A DNA stretch of 64,000 nt from Erysipelothrix sp. HDW6A (GCF_011400295.1 NZ_CP049859.1:124001-188000), one strand, 5' to 3'. Positions 1-9,083 are shown, counted from the stretch's first letter. Numbers and translations are program-made. The notes: a model not told the origin generated them from the letters alone.

Positions 1-25
1 TACCTATCGCAACGATTTCTATCAT
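1..25 (-). CDS. rlmH: start of 23S rRNA m3Psi1915 methyltransferase RlmH (partial)
   Basis: Only the first eight codons lie in the window (ATG at 25, reading MIEIVAIG). The ATG overlaps the stop of the htrA-like gene as ATGA. In many Bacillota rlmH (YbeA/SPOUT methyltransferase) follows walJ-htrA, and its N-terminus is a short beta strand of this type. The identification rests on position and these few residues, so it is an inference; the rest of the gene is off the left edge. Confidence 0.5.
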
Positions 26-1137
26 TCAAGCACCACCTTAATTGTACGAATGCTACCTTCTCGATAAAAGTCTACTTCAATCGTATCACCAATTTTTGAC
101 TTAAACAGTTCCACTCGGAAAAGCCTGAAGTTTGGTGTTGAAACAGAATTTATTCCAAGAATGATATCATCGCTTAGAATACCTGCTTTTGAAGCACTCT
201 TACCATTTTCTACATCAATTACTAGGATTCCTTCCTCAATTGAATCAGGTATTCCTTTTTGAATACGGTTATAGAGACTCAAGTCTTCAATAGATTGAAC
301 TGTAATACCAAGAGATGGATACTGAATTGAACCATCTTTGATTAATGTATCTACTACAGCATGAATATCATTAATTGGTATCGCAAAACCCATTCCTTCA
401 ACTGCTTCTTTACTGATTCTTAATGTATTAATAGCAACAAGAGATCCGTCCATATCTACAAGAGGACCCCCACTACTTCCATTACTTATTGAAGCATCAC
501 TTTGAAGCGTGCGCATGTTCCAATCGACACGTCCATCTCCATCTGTATCTACCGCTATTACACGATTAGACCCTGATACCACACCAAAGCTTGCAGAGTT
601 CGCAAAACTTAAGTCATGTGGAGTTCCTAGAGCTAAGACATAATCTCCGGATTTTACTTCATCACTATTCGCATGCTTAATAATTTGATACTCGAAGTCA
701 CCTTCTACGTAAAGTACCGCTAAATTACTATACTTGTCTGAACCAACAAATGTTGCCTGTAGTTCTCTTCCATCCCAGAATCTAACATTATGAATTAGTC
801 CTGGTTCAAGGATATGGTGATTGGTAACAATATAGAGCCCGTCATCAGTTGCGCTATAAATAACACCCGATCCATAAGAGTTATGTTTCTTTTCATCGGT
901 AGACTTGTAGTTTAAGACACTTACAACACTTTCTTTCGCAGATTCATATGCACGTGTAACTGGAGTCTCAAATTCATAATTGGTTATTTCTCGAGTTTCT
1001 GCAACACTTGAATTCTGGCGTTCTATTCTGTCCTGAGCTTCTCCATACTGAAAACTCAAGTGAAGCATCCAGATACCCACTAATATACTCGCACCGATAA
1101 AAATACGTTTGAACTCTGTTTTATTCACGCTTACCAC
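22..1137 (-). CDS. htrA: HtrA/DegP-like membrane-anchored serine protease with PDZ domain
   Basis: 371 residues. One N-terminal membrane segment (about 11-29) is followed by a trypsin-like domain (about 60-265) and a C-terminal PDZ domain (about 275-365). HtrA proteases act outside the membrane on misfolded proteins. The catalytic His lies in TNHHILE (H108) and the Ser in GSSGGPL (S222). The family's catalytic Asp, which sits just before Leu/Ile-Ala in the SDLAV-type motif, is Asn here (YSNLAVL, N138), so full protease activity is doubtful. A DxDGDGxxD-type loop (about 197-205) sits between strands of the protease domain. The start overlaps the end of walJ by 17 bases, and the walJ-htrA-rlmH order is typical of the WalRK locus. 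Confidence 0.88.
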   Translation of the reverse strand: MVSVNKTEFKRIFIGASILVGIWMLHLSFQYGEAQDRIERQNSSVAETREITNYEFETPVTRAYESAKESVVSVLNYKSTDEKKHNSYGSGVIYSATDDGLYIVTNHHILEPGLIHNVRFWDGRELQATFVGSDKYSNLAVLYVEGDFEYQIIKHANSDEVKSGDYVLALGTPHDLSFANSASFGVVSGSNRVIAVDTDGDGRVDWNMRTLQSDASISNGSSGGPLVDMDGSLVAINTLRISKEAVEGMGFAIPINDIHAVVDTLIKDGSIQYPSLGITVQSIEDLSLYNRIQKGIPDSIEEGILVIDVENGKSASKAGILSDDIILGINSVSTPNFRLFRVELFKSKIGDTIEVDFYREGSIRTIKVVLE

Positions 1138-1849
1138 CTACCATTATTTGAAATTGTTTGGCAGCTCTCACTTGAATCTCTTGATATTCAATATATTTCT
1201 TTGCAGTCTGAACTGCAAGCACTTCTGTATTAGCCTGTTCACTAAGGTGAGCAAGAACAACTTCTTTTGTTCTTTCGGTAACAATCTTCGCTAAGACTTG
1301 TCCTGCATCATCATTAGATAAGTGACCTTCATCAGAAAGAATGCGTTGTTTAATATAATAGGGACGGCTAGTTTTCATTAACATCTCCGGATCATGGTTA
1401 CTTTCAAGAATGTAGTAATCTGCATCTTCAATGTAAACTAGATCTTGATCACGGACATATCCTGTATCTGTAATATAAACCAGCTTGGTGTCATTCCAAG
1501 TAATCACATATCCCACAGAGTATTCATCATCATGGGATGTTTTGATTGGAAACACATCTACATCACCCACAAAGAATCTTTCATACGGTTCAACTTGAAC
1601 ATTGGTATAGGGATTTGGTGATGGGCAATATATCGTCGCTCCAACAAAGTGTTTAAGTTGACTCGTATGGTCTGAGTGATCATGAGTAATAAGGACTGCA
1701 TCAATATCATTGAATTGCAGTCCGAGTTCCTCAAATCTTTGAGTTAAATATCGTTTAGTAGTTCCACAGTCAATAAGAATTCGTATATTGTCAGTTTCAA
1801 CAATACTGGCATTTCCTTTGGAACCACTAGCTAAAATCGTATACTTCAT
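1121..1849 (-). CDS. walJ: WalJ/YycJ-type metallo-beta-lactamase fold hydrolase
   Basis: 242 residues, the usual length. The protein opens with the family's ASGSKGN motif and carries the metal-binding THDHSDH motif (about residues 55-61), followed by further His and Asp ligands. It is a cytoplasmic metal-dependent phosphodiesterase/nuclease-like enzyme. In Bacillota it is linked to the WalRK cell-wall regulon and has been tied to coordination of DNA replication or repair with cell division. An AGAGGTG ribosome binding site precedes the ATG. It overlaps htrA downstream and lies 17 bases after dnaB, so it is probably cotranscribed from the rplI-dnaB side. The walRKHI genes are not in the window. 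Confidence 0.92.
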   Translation of the reverse strand: MKYTILASGSKGNASIVETDNIRILIDCGTTKRYLTQRFEELGLQFNDIDAVLITHDHSDHTSQLKHFVGATIYCPSPNPYTNVQVEPYERFFVGDVDVFPIKTSHDDEYSVGYVITWNDTKLVYITDTGYVRDQDLVYIEDADYYILESNHDPEMLMKTSRPYYIKQRILSDEGHLSNDDAGQVLAKIVTERTKEVVLAHLSEQANTEVLAVQTAKKYIEYQEIQVRAAKQFQIMVGGKRE

Positions 1850-1866
1850 AACACACCTCTAAAATC

Positions 1867-3225
1867 TTATCTTCGATCGTGAGCAATATCATAGAATTTC
1901 GTAATCGAAGGGTTAAATTGCATAGTCACATCAGCAAGGGCACCGTTACGGTGTTTACTAATTTTTACAAGGACTTCTTGTCGTTCTTGTGGTGGCATTG
2001 GCGTTGCATTATCATCATCATTATTATCATAGTACGCTTCACGGTATAAGAACATAACAATATCGGCATCTTGCTCAATTGAACCTGACTCACGCAAGTC
2101 ACTTAATTGCGGAATCTTAACTTCGCGTTTTTCAACGTTACGAGATAATTGTGATAAGGCAATAACCGGAACATCCATCTCACGGGCCAATTGTTTCAAA
2201 CCACGAGAAATTTCAGAAACTTCTTGTTGTCGACTATCACTATTCCCACGACCTGTAATTAATTGAATATAGTCAATAACAATGAGATCAAGACCGACTT
2301 CTGCTTTCATCTTTCGACATTTTGAGAAAATCTCAGGTACAGTTACCGTTGAACTGTCGTCAATATAGATATTTGTTGACGAAAGAACTCCAGCCGCAAC
2401 ACTGAGGTCGTTGGATTGGTCGTTATTGAGTTGACCAGAACGTAAAAACTCACTCTTGATTGATGATTGAGCCGATAACATACGACTCATTAAATGCGTT
2501 GCAGGCATCTCTAGTGAGAAGATAGCAACACCAGCTTTGCCATTTAAGTTATGACGAGCAACGTTTAATCCTAAGTTTAAGGCAAACGCTGTTTTCCCAA
2601 CTGATGGACGCGCCGCTAAGATAATTAAGTCACCACGTTGAAGTCCGTTAGTTATATGGTTCAAGGAATCATATCCTGTACGAAGTCCAGTGATTCTGTC
2701 TTTATTCTCTTGGATACGAGCTAAGTTTTCCATAAACTCTTCAACAACTTCACGACTTGATAACATATCTGAAGTTTGTCGTGCTTGTGTAACGGATAAT
2801 ACATTCTTCTCTGCAAAATCTAAAAGTGTGTTGAGCTCTGTACTTGAATCAAATCCTTTATCAACAACAAGTTGCGCAACTTCAATAAGTCGACGCATCT
2901 GTGACTTTTCTTGAACTACATCGATGTAGTGTTTTAGAGTTGCAGGAGCTGCAGCGTTAGCTGTTAAGTGGAAAAGAAAATCAATTCCACCAACACGTTC
3001 TAATTCATTATAGTCACGTAGTTTGGAAATAAGTGTTGTTGAATCTAAAAAGTTCCCAGCATCAAGAATATCTACCATAGTTTGGAAGATACGCTTGTGT
3101 TCGGTGTTATAAAAATCATCTTCATTGAGATTGTATTCTCGAATGCGGTCAACAGACTCAGGGTAAACTAATAAAGTACCCAAAAGTGCTATTTCAGCAT
3201 CTTGACTATAAGGAAGTTTACGCAT
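1867..3225 (-). CDS. dnaB: replicative DNA helicase DnaB (DnaC in Bacillus naming)
   Basis: 452 residues, full length. The N-terminal domain (1-150) begins with the typical PYSQDAEIALLG start. The RecA-like C-terminal domain has a Walker A motif ARPSVGKT (205-212), a Walker B region VIDYIQL, and the SDLRESGSIEQDAD segment with the DnaB arginine-finger neighbourhood. It forms the hexameric helicase at the fork. The RBS is AGGAGA just before the ATG, 10 bases after rplI. Association with rplI and gdpP is conserved in Bacillota. No intein or insertion is seen. Confidence 0.97.
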   Translation of the reverse strand: MRKLPYSQDAEIALLGTLLVYPESVDRIREYNLNEDDFYNTEHKRIFQTMVDILDAGNFLDSTTLISKLRDYNELERVGGIDFLFHLTANAAAPATLKHYIDVVQEKSQMRRLIEVAQLVVDKGFDSSTELNTLLDFAEKNVLSVTQARQTSDMLSSREVVEEFMENLARIQENKDRITGLRTGYDSLNHITNGLQRGDLIILAARPSVGKTAFALNLGLNVARHNLNGKAGVAIFSLEMPATHLMSRMLSAQSSIKSEFLRSGQLNNDQSNDLSVAAGVLSSTNIYIDDSSTVTVPEIFSKCRKMKAEVGLDLIVIDYIQLITGRGNSDSRQQEVSEISRGLKQLAREMDVPVIALSQLSRNVEKREVKIPQLSDLRESGSIEQDADIVMFLYREAYYDNNDDDNATPMPPQERQEVLVKISKHRNGALADVTMQFNPSITKFYDIAHDRR

Positions 3226-3235
3226 TTCTTATCTC

Positions 3236-3682
3236 CTATTCAGCATGGACTCTAACTTCAATAATACCTGTGACAGTATCATAAAGTGTTACTGTAATTT
3301 TCGTGGTTCCTAAATGTGCTAAAGGTCCACTTGGTTTAAACTTACGTTTATCAACAGCAATACCGTGTTCTTTCTTTAATGTCTCTTCAATTTGTTTGGT
3401 TGAGATTGTTCCAAAAGGACGACCATCTTTCCCAACCTTAACAGTATATTCAAGAACAATCTTTTCTAAATCCTTTGCAAGTTCTTGCGCTTCTTGAACT
3501 TTCTTATCATGTTCTTTGGCACGTTCTTCTTTTTGATCGGATAAAACATCACGACTGGTTCCACTTGCGATAACCGCTAATTTATTTGGGAGTAAAAAGT
3601 TACGAGCGTAACCATCTGCTACATTGACAATATCGTCTTTTTTACCTAGTTTTTTTACATCTTTTAATAATATTACTTTCAT
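3236..3682 (-). CDS. rplI: 50S ribosomal protein bL9
   Basis: 148 residues with the conserved N-terminal domain ([19 protein letters not shown], then GYARNFLLP) that binds 23S rRNA, a long connecting helix, and a C-terminal domain with [11 protein letters not shown]. Its ATG overlaps the gdpP stop as ATGA, so translation is probably coupled. Length and domain order are standard. Confidence 0.97.
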   Translation of the reverse strand: MKVILLKDVKKLGKKDDIVNVADGYARNFLLPNKLAVIASGTSRDVLSDQKEERAKEHDKKVQEAQELAKDLEKIVLEYTVKVGKDGRPFGTISTKQIEETLKKEHGIAVDKRKFKPSGPLAHLGTTKITVTLYDTVTGIIEVRVHAE

Positions 3683-5628
3683 ACTTCTGTTTCCTTTCTT
3701 ACATCATCGACTACTTTAACTAATCGTTCTACAATCTCTTGAATGGATTGATCATGGATAACTGTAGCTGCACCCGTAAAGTGACCACCACCTCCAAGTC
3801 GTTCCATAACGATTTGCACATTGAGTTCTCCCTTTGAACGGGAAGATATAGCTACTGTATCATCATTAATATAAGCAACAACAAATGAAGCTTCTACTTC
3901 TCGAACTGATAATATTTCATCTGCTGCTTGTGAAAGCATTGTACGAGATAGTGGTTCATGTTTATATGCAGCAATAACATAGTAATTGTCATAAAGTTTA
4001 CTTGTTGCCAATATTTTATTTTTAATCTCGAAATCAACATAGTCATCTCGAAGCATGTTTTCAACTTCTGAAATATCTGCTCCAAACTTTCTTAGTTCAG
4101 CAGCCGCTTCAAACGTTCTACTTCCACTTCTATGTCGGAATCGATTAGTATCAATAAGCATACCTGTATACATAAAGGTTGCGACATCTTTACTAATGAG
4201 AACTTTATTCCTATGGTAAGGATACAGTTCAACAATTAACTCACTTGCTGATGATGCCGATGATTCAATATACGTTAGTATCGGTTTAAACTTAAAGTCA
4301 CCCGTTCTACGGTGATGGTCTATCACTGCAATTCTCTTGGCAACCCCAACAAGTTCAACAGATTGAGTTTGTTCAAGACTGTGATGGTCAACCATAATGA
4401 GAAGGCTTTTATCACTTATGAGTTTAAATGCATCTTCTTTTGAAATGAAGTTATGGTGTTCTTCAAAGACTTCGCGTTTATCAAAGAAAGCATCCAGAAG
4501 ATTAATCTCCGTATCTTTCTCATCCATAACAATGTATGTTTTCTTACCATATGCCTCTGCAATAGCACCTACACCAAGAGCACTACCAAAGCAGTCAAAG
4601 TCCATCATTTTATGTCCTAAGATAATTACATCCTTGGATTTACTAATAATGTCTCCCAAGTTCTCTGCCATAACCCGAACTCGAACCTTCGATCTTTTCT
4701 CAACGGCTTCACTAGCACCACCGAAATAAGACATTCCTGATTCTTTATGGTTTATAGCAACTTGGTCTCCTCCACGTGCCTGAGCAAGTTCAAGAGCTGA
4801 GTTTGACATATCCTCTAGTTCCTTTAAGTTCTCACTTTTACGTGCAAACGCAAGGGATAAGGTAATACTTGCATGAATATTAGCGGACGCTTTTCGGATA
4901 TCATTAAGTATTGAAAAGCGATCCTCAGAGATAGTTTCAAAAATTTGTTCATTTAATACTAATAAATAACGGTCTTGTCGTATACGACGGACATACATAT
5001 TATGAGTATCAGCCCAACGTACAACTTCTTGACGAATGTTTGCATCAATTAATGCAATTGTTTGTTCTTCCTCGTATTGTGTAATTTCTTCATAGTTATC
5101 AAGGTGAGCTAAACCAAGAACAATAGCATTGTTTCGGTTAACACGTTCTAGTTCTGTAAGAACCGTAACATCTTTAAGAAAGATAAGTTGATCACTTTCA
5201 GCCATTGTTGCCTCATAATTATGATTTTTCATAATTAATCGAACTTTTTCTTCTTTTCCAGAGACTAATGGAATTAGATCAGGAAACACCTCATCAATAC
5301 GACTTCCAATTACAGCTTCATCAAAGTTTTCGCTAATCCAAGTAATGATATTAGCTTGATCAAGAGTTATTACGGAAATCTTTCCATACTCAAAAGCCGA
5401 TTGTGCTTCTTCTCCTAAAAGCTCAGCAACTTCAACTACACGTTCTCTTCCACTTTTTACAGCGTTAAATAGAACCACAAAAATTAACACGACATCTATT
5501 AATAAAGCAATATATTGTACGATACTTAAATAATCAGTGATGAACACTTGAAAAATAACAATTACTACTAATTGAATTAAGACAAGAATATAGAGTTTAC
5601 TACGTAAATTTTCCAATCGTTTGGACAT
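3679..5628 (-). CDS. gdpP: cyclic-di-AMP phosphodiesterase GdpP (DHH/DHHA1)
   Basis: 649 residues. There are two N-terminal membrane helices (about 12-55), a PAS-like domain, a degenerate GGDEF domain (about 170-300), then DHH (about 335-490) and DHHA1 (C-terminal, GGGHFTGAA near 613). Metal-binding motifs visible are [19 protein letters not shown] and IDHHRR, so the phosphodiesterase site looks intact. GdpP hydrolyses c-di-AMP to pApA and so affects potassium and osmolyte balance and wall-antibiotic tolerance. It overlaps rplI by four bases. The YybS-like gene lies 53 bases upstream, as in Bacillus. Confidence 0.95.
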   Translation of the reverse strand: MSKRLENLRSKLYILVLIQLVVIVIFQVFITDYLSIVQYIALLIDVVLIFVVLFNAVKSGRERVVEVAELLGEEAQSAFEYGKISVITLDQANIITWISENFDEAVIGSRIDEVFPDLIPLVSGKEEKVRLIMKNHNYEATMAESDQLIFLKDVTVLTELERVNRNNAIVLGLAHLDNYEEITQYEEEQTIALIDANIRQEVVRWADTHNMYVRRIRQDRYLLVLNEQIFETISEDRFSILNDIRKASANIHASITLSLAFARKSENLKELEDMSNSALELAQARGGDQVAINHKESGMSYFGGASEAVEKRSKVRVRVMAENLGDIISKSKDVIILGHKMMDFDCFGSALGVGAIAEAYGKKTYIVMDEKDTEINLLDAFFDKREVFEEHHNFISKEDAFKLISDKSLLIMVDHHSLEQTQSVELVGVAKRIAVIDHHRRTGDFKFKPILTYIESSASSASELIVELYPYHRNKVLISKDVATFMYTGMLIDTNRFRHRSGSRTFEAAAELRKFGADISEVENMLRDDYVDFEIKNKILATSKLYDNYYVIAAYKHEPLSRTMLSQAADEILSVREVEASFVVAYINDDTVAISSRSKGELNVQIVMERLGGGGHFTGAATVIHDQSIQEIVERLVKVVDDVRKETEV

Positions 5629-5681
5629 ACTGTTCCCCCTTGTCGGTACTTCTAAATACTACCACAAAAAGACCTTTGTGA

Positions 5682-6236
5682 CTATTGTAGAAGATTAGGA
5701 TATCGTTGTTTTAATAGATTTGTAACGAGGTATGCAGAAATTCTAATGAGCCATACTTCTAATGCTGGCAATATCATAATATTAAGCCATACAAATAAGT
5801 TAGCTACAAGTTCATTGGATTCTACCGGAATAATGTTGGCGACAAGGTCAATGGACGCTTGAATATCAACTCCAAAGAATTGACCAAAGTAATATATCAT
5901 TACAAAATAGAACGGAAGACTTAGTAAGTAAGTGAAAAAATAAGATTGCCATTTTTTCATGTTCTTTTTGTAAGTATAGACCGTAGCTAATCCCATTCCA
6001 CCATAACCTATCATGAGTAGAATTGTTGGAAGATAGGCAGTTAGAATGAATGTCATAACAATACAAGCAACATAGACAATAACACTGTTCTTAAGATCAT
6101 AATATGAGCCATACACAACTAGAGGTATGCCCAAAAACGTCATAAAGAAACCTGTCGTTATTCTATCAAGCATCATAATCATCATTGTTAAGGCGATTGT
6201 CATCGCACCAACTGTTAAGCTTTTTGTTTGCTTCAT
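5682..6236 (-). CDS. YybS-like (DUF2232-type) multispanning membrane protein
   Basis: 184 residues, almost all hydrophobic, with about five or six membrane helices and few charged loops. Its place between rpsR and gdpP matches yybS of Bacillus, but it is much shorter than the roughly 300-residue Bacillus protein. The family assignment is therefore partly positional. The fold also resembles small S-component-like transporters. The RBS GGAGGGG precedes the ATG. The gene starts 21 bases after the terminator of the rpsF operon, so it depends on read-through or an unseen promoter. Function unknown. Confidence 0.6.
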   Translation of the reverse strand: MKQTKSLTVGAMTIALTMMIMMLDRITTGFFMTFLGIPLVVYGSYYDLKNSVIVYVACIVMTFILTAYLPTILLMIGYGGMGLATVYTYKKNMKKWQSYFFTYLLSLPFYFVMIYYFGQFFGVDIQASIDLVANIIPVESNELVANLFVWLNIMILPALEVWLIRISAYLVTNLLKQRYPNLLQ

Positions 6237-6256
6237 TCTACCCCTCCTAAAATTAT

Positions 6257-6283
6257 GAAAAATCCTCTCACATGGAGAGGATT
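6257..6283 (-). terminator. intrinsic terminator after rpsR
   Basis: A 9-bp perfect stem (AATCCTCTC / GAGAGGATT) with a 5-base loop, followed on the minus strand by TTTTTC. It closes the rpsF-ssb-rpsR operon 10 bases after the rpsR stop. Confidence 0.88.
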
Positions 6284-6292
6284 GATTGTTTC

Positions 6293-6526
6293 TTAGTTAT
6301 CTGAAACGTATGGTAATAAAGCCATTTGGCGAGCACGTTTGATTGCAGTTGCCAATGGACGTTGATACTTAGCTTTTGTACCAGTAACACGTCTAGGAAT
6401 AATTTTACCATTTGCTGAGATAAATCTTTTTAATAGTTCCACATCTTTGTAATCGATTGTTTGGATGTTATTTTTTGTAAAATAGCAAACTTTACGACGT
6501 GGACCACGGAATTTTCTAAATGACAT
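6293..6526 (-). CDS. rpsR: 30S ribosomal protein bS18
   Basis: 77 residues. Conserved signatures include [13 protein letters not shown] near the start and the [12 protein letters not shown] motif that contacts 16S rRNA and S6. A GAGAGGAG ribosome binding site precedes the ATG. It is the third gene of rpsF-ssb-rpsR, 19 bases after ssb. Confidence 0.97.
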   Translation of the reverse strand: MSFRKFRGPRRKVCYFTKNNIQTIDYKDVELLKRFISANGKIIPRRVTGTKAKYQRPLATAIKRARQMALLPYVSDN

Positions 6527-6545
6527 AGTCTAGCTCCTCTCTAAA

Positions 6546-6995
6546 TTAGAACGGAAGATCATCACTTGTAATGTCAAGAACCGGCTCATCATCCATTGAA
6601 AATGATGGTTCTGGATCAGGTTGGTATCCTGTGTTTCCAGATGATTGATACGGTTGTGTTTGTTGTTCACGCTCTTGACGTTGTGTTCTTGATTCAAGTG
6701 AGTTTACAGATTCTGCAACCACTTCTTGAACATAAACACGTTTACCAGTAGCATCTTCATACGATCTCGATTGAATTGAACCCTCGACACTAACGAGCGC
6801 ACCTTTTGTAAGGTAGTTCGCAATAAAATCAGCAGTTTGATTCCACGCTACACAGTTAATGAAATCAGCTTGATCTTCTTTTGAAAATCTTCTGTTAACT
6901 GCAACGGCAAATGAAAGTACCGATTTTCCTGTTTGTGTTTTACGAAGTTCTGGGTCTCGAGTCAAACGACCCACTAATACAACGCGGTTAATCAT
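6546..6995 (-). CDS. ssb: single-stranded DNA-binding protein
   Basis: 149 residues. An OB-fold domain (1-105) starts MINRVVLVGRLTRDPELR and is followed by a Gln-rich linker and the acidic tail ending DDLPF. The tail is the protein-interaction tip that recruits repair and replication partners. RBS AAGGAG. It lies between rpsF and rpsR, the conserved arrangement. Confidence 0.96.
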   Translation of the reverse strand: MINRVVLVGRLTRDPELRKTQTGKSVLSFAVAVNRRFSKEDQADFINCVAWNQTADFIANYLTKGALVSVEGSIQSRSYEDATGKRVYVQEVVAESVNSLESRTQRQEREQQTQPYQSSGNTGYQPDPEPSFSMDDEPVLDITSDDLPF

Positions 6996-7008
6996 AGTTA
7001 ATCACTCC

Positions 7009-7302
7009 TTAGATTTTTTCGTCTAAACGAACAATCATATGACGTAATACATCTTTGTTAATACGTGTCAAACGATTGAATTCGTTAACAGCTTCGTCAT
7101 TAGATGTAAATGTAGTAACTACATAGTAACCTTTTTTAAAGTCTTCGATTTCGTATGCTAGTTCACGTAATCCCCATTCATCAACTTTATCGATTGTTGC
7201 TCCGTTATCTGTTAAGATAGCATGTGCTTTTTCGACAACAGCTGTACGAGCTTCCTCGTCTAGTGAAGGTTTTACGATGTACATTAGTTCATATTTACGC
7301 AT
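7009..7302 (-). CDS. rpsF: 30S ribosomal protein bS6
   Basis: 97 residues, with MRKYELMYIVKPSLDEEA at the start and the WGLRELAYEI segment typical of S6. It pairs with S18 on the 30S platform. A strong AAGGAGGTG ribosome binding site lies 7 bases before the ATG. It is the first gene of the operon, behind a clear promoter at 7367-7395 and a structured leader. Confidence 0.97.
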   Translation of the reverse strand: MRKYELMYIVKPSLDEEARTAVVEKAHAILTDNGATIDKVDEWGLRELAYEIEDFKKGYYVVTTFTSNDEAVNEFNRLTRINKDVLRHMIVRLDEKI

Positions 7303-7318
7303 TTGTACACCTCCTTTT

Positions 7319-7366
7319 GGTCTATGGCTCTTTCGAGCAAGGATAATATTCTTTATCCGTTAGACT
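7319..7366 (-). promoter_or_regulatory. folded 5' leader of the rpsF operon (three-way junction)
   Basis: On the minus strand the leader can form an outer stem GTCTA/TAGAC (7361-7365 with 7320-7324). This encloses two hairpins: GGATAA/TTATCC (7341-7358) and GCTC-GAAA-GAGC with a GNRA loop (7327-7338). The structure ends a few bases before the AAGGAGG site. S6:S18 autoregulatory leaders are known in this position, but I could not match their conserved CCG bulge, so identity with that motif is open. Confidence 0.55.
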
Positions 7367-7395
7367 ATTATAGCAAAAGAAACCTACTATGTAAA
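7367..7395 (-). promoter_or_regulatory. sigma-A-type promoter of rpsF-ssb-rpsR
   Basis: TTTACA (7395-7390), a 17-base spacer and TATAAT (7372-7367) preceded by TG at the extended -10 position. Near-consensus, about 65 bases before the rpsF start. Confidence 0.85.
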
Positions 7396-7440
7396 CATAT
7401 TCCATCACTATAATATATGCACATAATTGGTTTCTTCCTA

Positions 7441-8085
7441 TTAATTATTAATATCTTTTAAAATAAATCGTGTATTGCGAATGTCTCCTTCTTCAATCGC
7501 AATTTTACTATCAGAAACCGCAGCTACAACTGCTGAATCATCAAGAAGTGAAAGTCCTTGTTGAATTGCTTTTTGATAGCAATTTATAATAAAGGATGTT
7601 TGGAATGCTTGTGGTGTTTGTGAAAGCATTGTTTCTTCAGAAGGGTATGTTTCTACTACATATCCATTCTCAACGCGATGTACTGCAGTCGCTGTAGGAA
7701 CCGCTAAGATACACGCTTCTTCTTCCTTCATTCGACGCACCAATTTATCGATAAGATCATGAGTTAACCAAGGACGCGTTCCATCATGAATTAATACGAT
7801 ATCCTCAGACACTGCTGTAAGTCCAATAAGAACACTTTCTTGTCGGGTCTTACCGCCTTTTACAAATAATATTTTTCCACTGCCAGAAGTTTTTACAAAT
7901 GTTTGCATATCAGCAGGGCTGGTTACCACTACAATCTGTTTACATTTTTCGTCCTCTAAAAAAATTGAAACAGTTTGATCTAGCACACGCTTTGAACCAT
8001 TAAACAAAGCATGAACTTTTTCATAGCTTTCGCCTTCTCCCGCTTTTTTACCAGCAGCTACAACTAATACTGAATACTCCATCAT
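7441..8085 (-). CDS. ispD: IspD-like cytidylyltransferase
   Basis: 214 residues, close to the length of 2-C-methyl-D-erythritol 4-phosphate cytidylyltransferase. Family marks are AAG near residue 11, GGKTRQESVLIGL, VLIHDGTRP and QTPQAF. IspD makes CDP-methylerythritol in the MEP isoprenoid pathway. The nucleotide-binding loop is off consensus: AAGKKAGEGESYEK replaces the usual AAGxGxRM...K, so the catalytic Arg is not where expected although the Lys is kept. A TarI-like role (CDP-alditol synthesis) or an altered enzyme is possible. RBS AAGGAG. No other MEP gene is in the window. The gene stands alone between two operons. Confidence 0.75.
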   Translation of the reverse strand: MMEYSVLVVAAGKKAGEGESYEKVHALFNGSKRVLDQTVSIFLEDEKCKQIVVVTSPADMQTFVKTSGSGKILFVKGGKTRQESVLIGLTAVSEDIVLIHDGTRPWLTHDLIDKLVRRMKEEEACILAVPTATAVHRVENGYVVETYPSEETMLSQTPQAFQTSFIINCYQKAIQQGLSLLDDSAVVAAVSDSKIAIEEGDIRNTRFILKDINN

Positions 8086-8146
8086 GTTTTCTCCTTTCTA
8101 GTATTCTAGCACAACATACCTTGGGATTAAAGTTAATAATGTGAAG

Positions 8147-8170
8147 AAAACGCGATAATATCGCGTTTTT
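8147..8170 (-). terminator. intrinsic terminator after the ROK kinase gene
   Basis: A nearly perfect palindrome AAAACGCGAT / ATCGCGTTTT with a short loop. Read on the minus strand it is followed by a T-rich stretch. It lies just after the stop at 8176 and upstream of ispD. Confidence 0.75.
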
Positions 8171-8175
8171 GGTTA

Positions 8176-9066
8176 TTATTGAATTGCATTCTCTTTAAAA
8201 TGAAGCAAAGCACCAATTAGGTTTGCATCATTTCTGTATTTACAGACCGTTACACGTGGTTTTGTCATCTCGAAAGGTAGTTTCGTTTCCAATACATCGA
8301 TTCGATCATTTAGAGTGTCAATAAAAACTTGTCGAGCACTGATACCGCCACCAATAGCCATAACTTCTGGGTCATTAATATATTGAATATTATAGAGTTG
8401 GACAACAATAGTATCACAGAATTCGATAAGAGCTGCATACGCATCCTCATCACCTTCTTCAACAAGATCAAAGACTGCCTTACCATCTAAAGTAGAACTT
8501 GGTACATTCTTTCGTTTCGCAACTTTACGTACTAAAGACATAGTATTGGAGGACAGTGCGAAATGTCCTAATTTCCCTTGCTCATTCAAACCTAGTATAA
8601 AACTAAATTCTCCAGCCGCAAAGTTATGTCCACGATGAAGCTTACCATCTTTTACAATTCCTCCACCAACTCCTGAACCAAACACCAAGACAGCACCATC
8701 TTGAACACCTTGGAGTGCCCCTTTGTCCAATTCTGCAAGAACAGCACATTTTGCATCGTTCTCAAACGATACTGGTAAGTCAGTGAACTGTCGGAATAAC
8801 TTAACAAGATCTGTTTCCATTGAATGTAGTAGCGATCCAGTGGTAAAAGCATATCCATTATATGGATCAATACGACCTGGCATTGATACTGCGATACCAT
8901 CAATTTGATCTTTATATTCTTCATAGATATTTTTTAGCGATGCAACGAAGTTTTCTTGTGTATCAAGCGGTGTTGGTACACTGTCCTTTTCAAGAATATC
9001 TAACTCCTCGTTCATCAACGCATATTTAATGAATGTTCCACCAATATCAAATACAAGATATTGCAT
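8176..9066 (-). CDS. ROK-family sugar kinase
   Basis: 296 residues. The ATP-binding motif DIGGTFIKYAL lies at the N-terminus. ENDAKCAVLAEL carries the catalytic Asp, followed by GSGVGGGI and a C-terminal GGGIS. The usual ROK zinc site (GEIGH plus the CxCGxxGC cluster) is absent: the segment reads GEFSFILGLNEQGK. This marks the non-zinc ROK subgroup, which includes beta-glucoside kinases. The substrate cannot be read from the sequence, and calling it a glucokinase would be a guess. The RBS GGAGGGG is strong. It lies 17 bases after a PTS IIB gene and probably forms an operon with it, hinting at phosphorylated or PTS-linked sugars. Confidence 0.85.
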   Translation of the reverse strand: MQYLVFDIGGTFIKYALMNEELDILEKDSVPTPLDTQENFVASLKNIYEEYKDQIDGIAVSMPGRIDPYNGYAFTTGSLLHSMETDLVKLFRQFTDLPVSFENDAKCAVLAELDKGALQGVQDGAVLVFGSGVGGGIVKDGKLHRGHNFAAGEFSFILGLNEQGKLGHFALSSNTMSLVRKVAKRKNVPSSTLDGKAVFDLVEEGDEDAYAALIEFCDTIVVQLYNIQYINDPEVMAIGGGISARQVFIDTLNDRIDVLETKLPFEMTKPRVTVCKYRNDANLIGALLHFKENAIQ

Positions 9067-9083
9067 AGTCCCCTCCTAGAAGC

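Noticed and set aside
4397..4729. 110-residue open frame on the plus strand
   Set aside because: Antisense to gdpP; no start signal or recognisable product.
7379..7437. AAGAAACC / GGTTTCTT pair as ispD terminator
   Set aside because: The loop is over 40 bases and overlaps the rpsF -35; too weak to call.
8147..8170. ACGCGAT palindrome as an operator for ispD
   Set aside because: It sits directly after the ROK stop with flanking T bases, so a terminator is the simpler reading.
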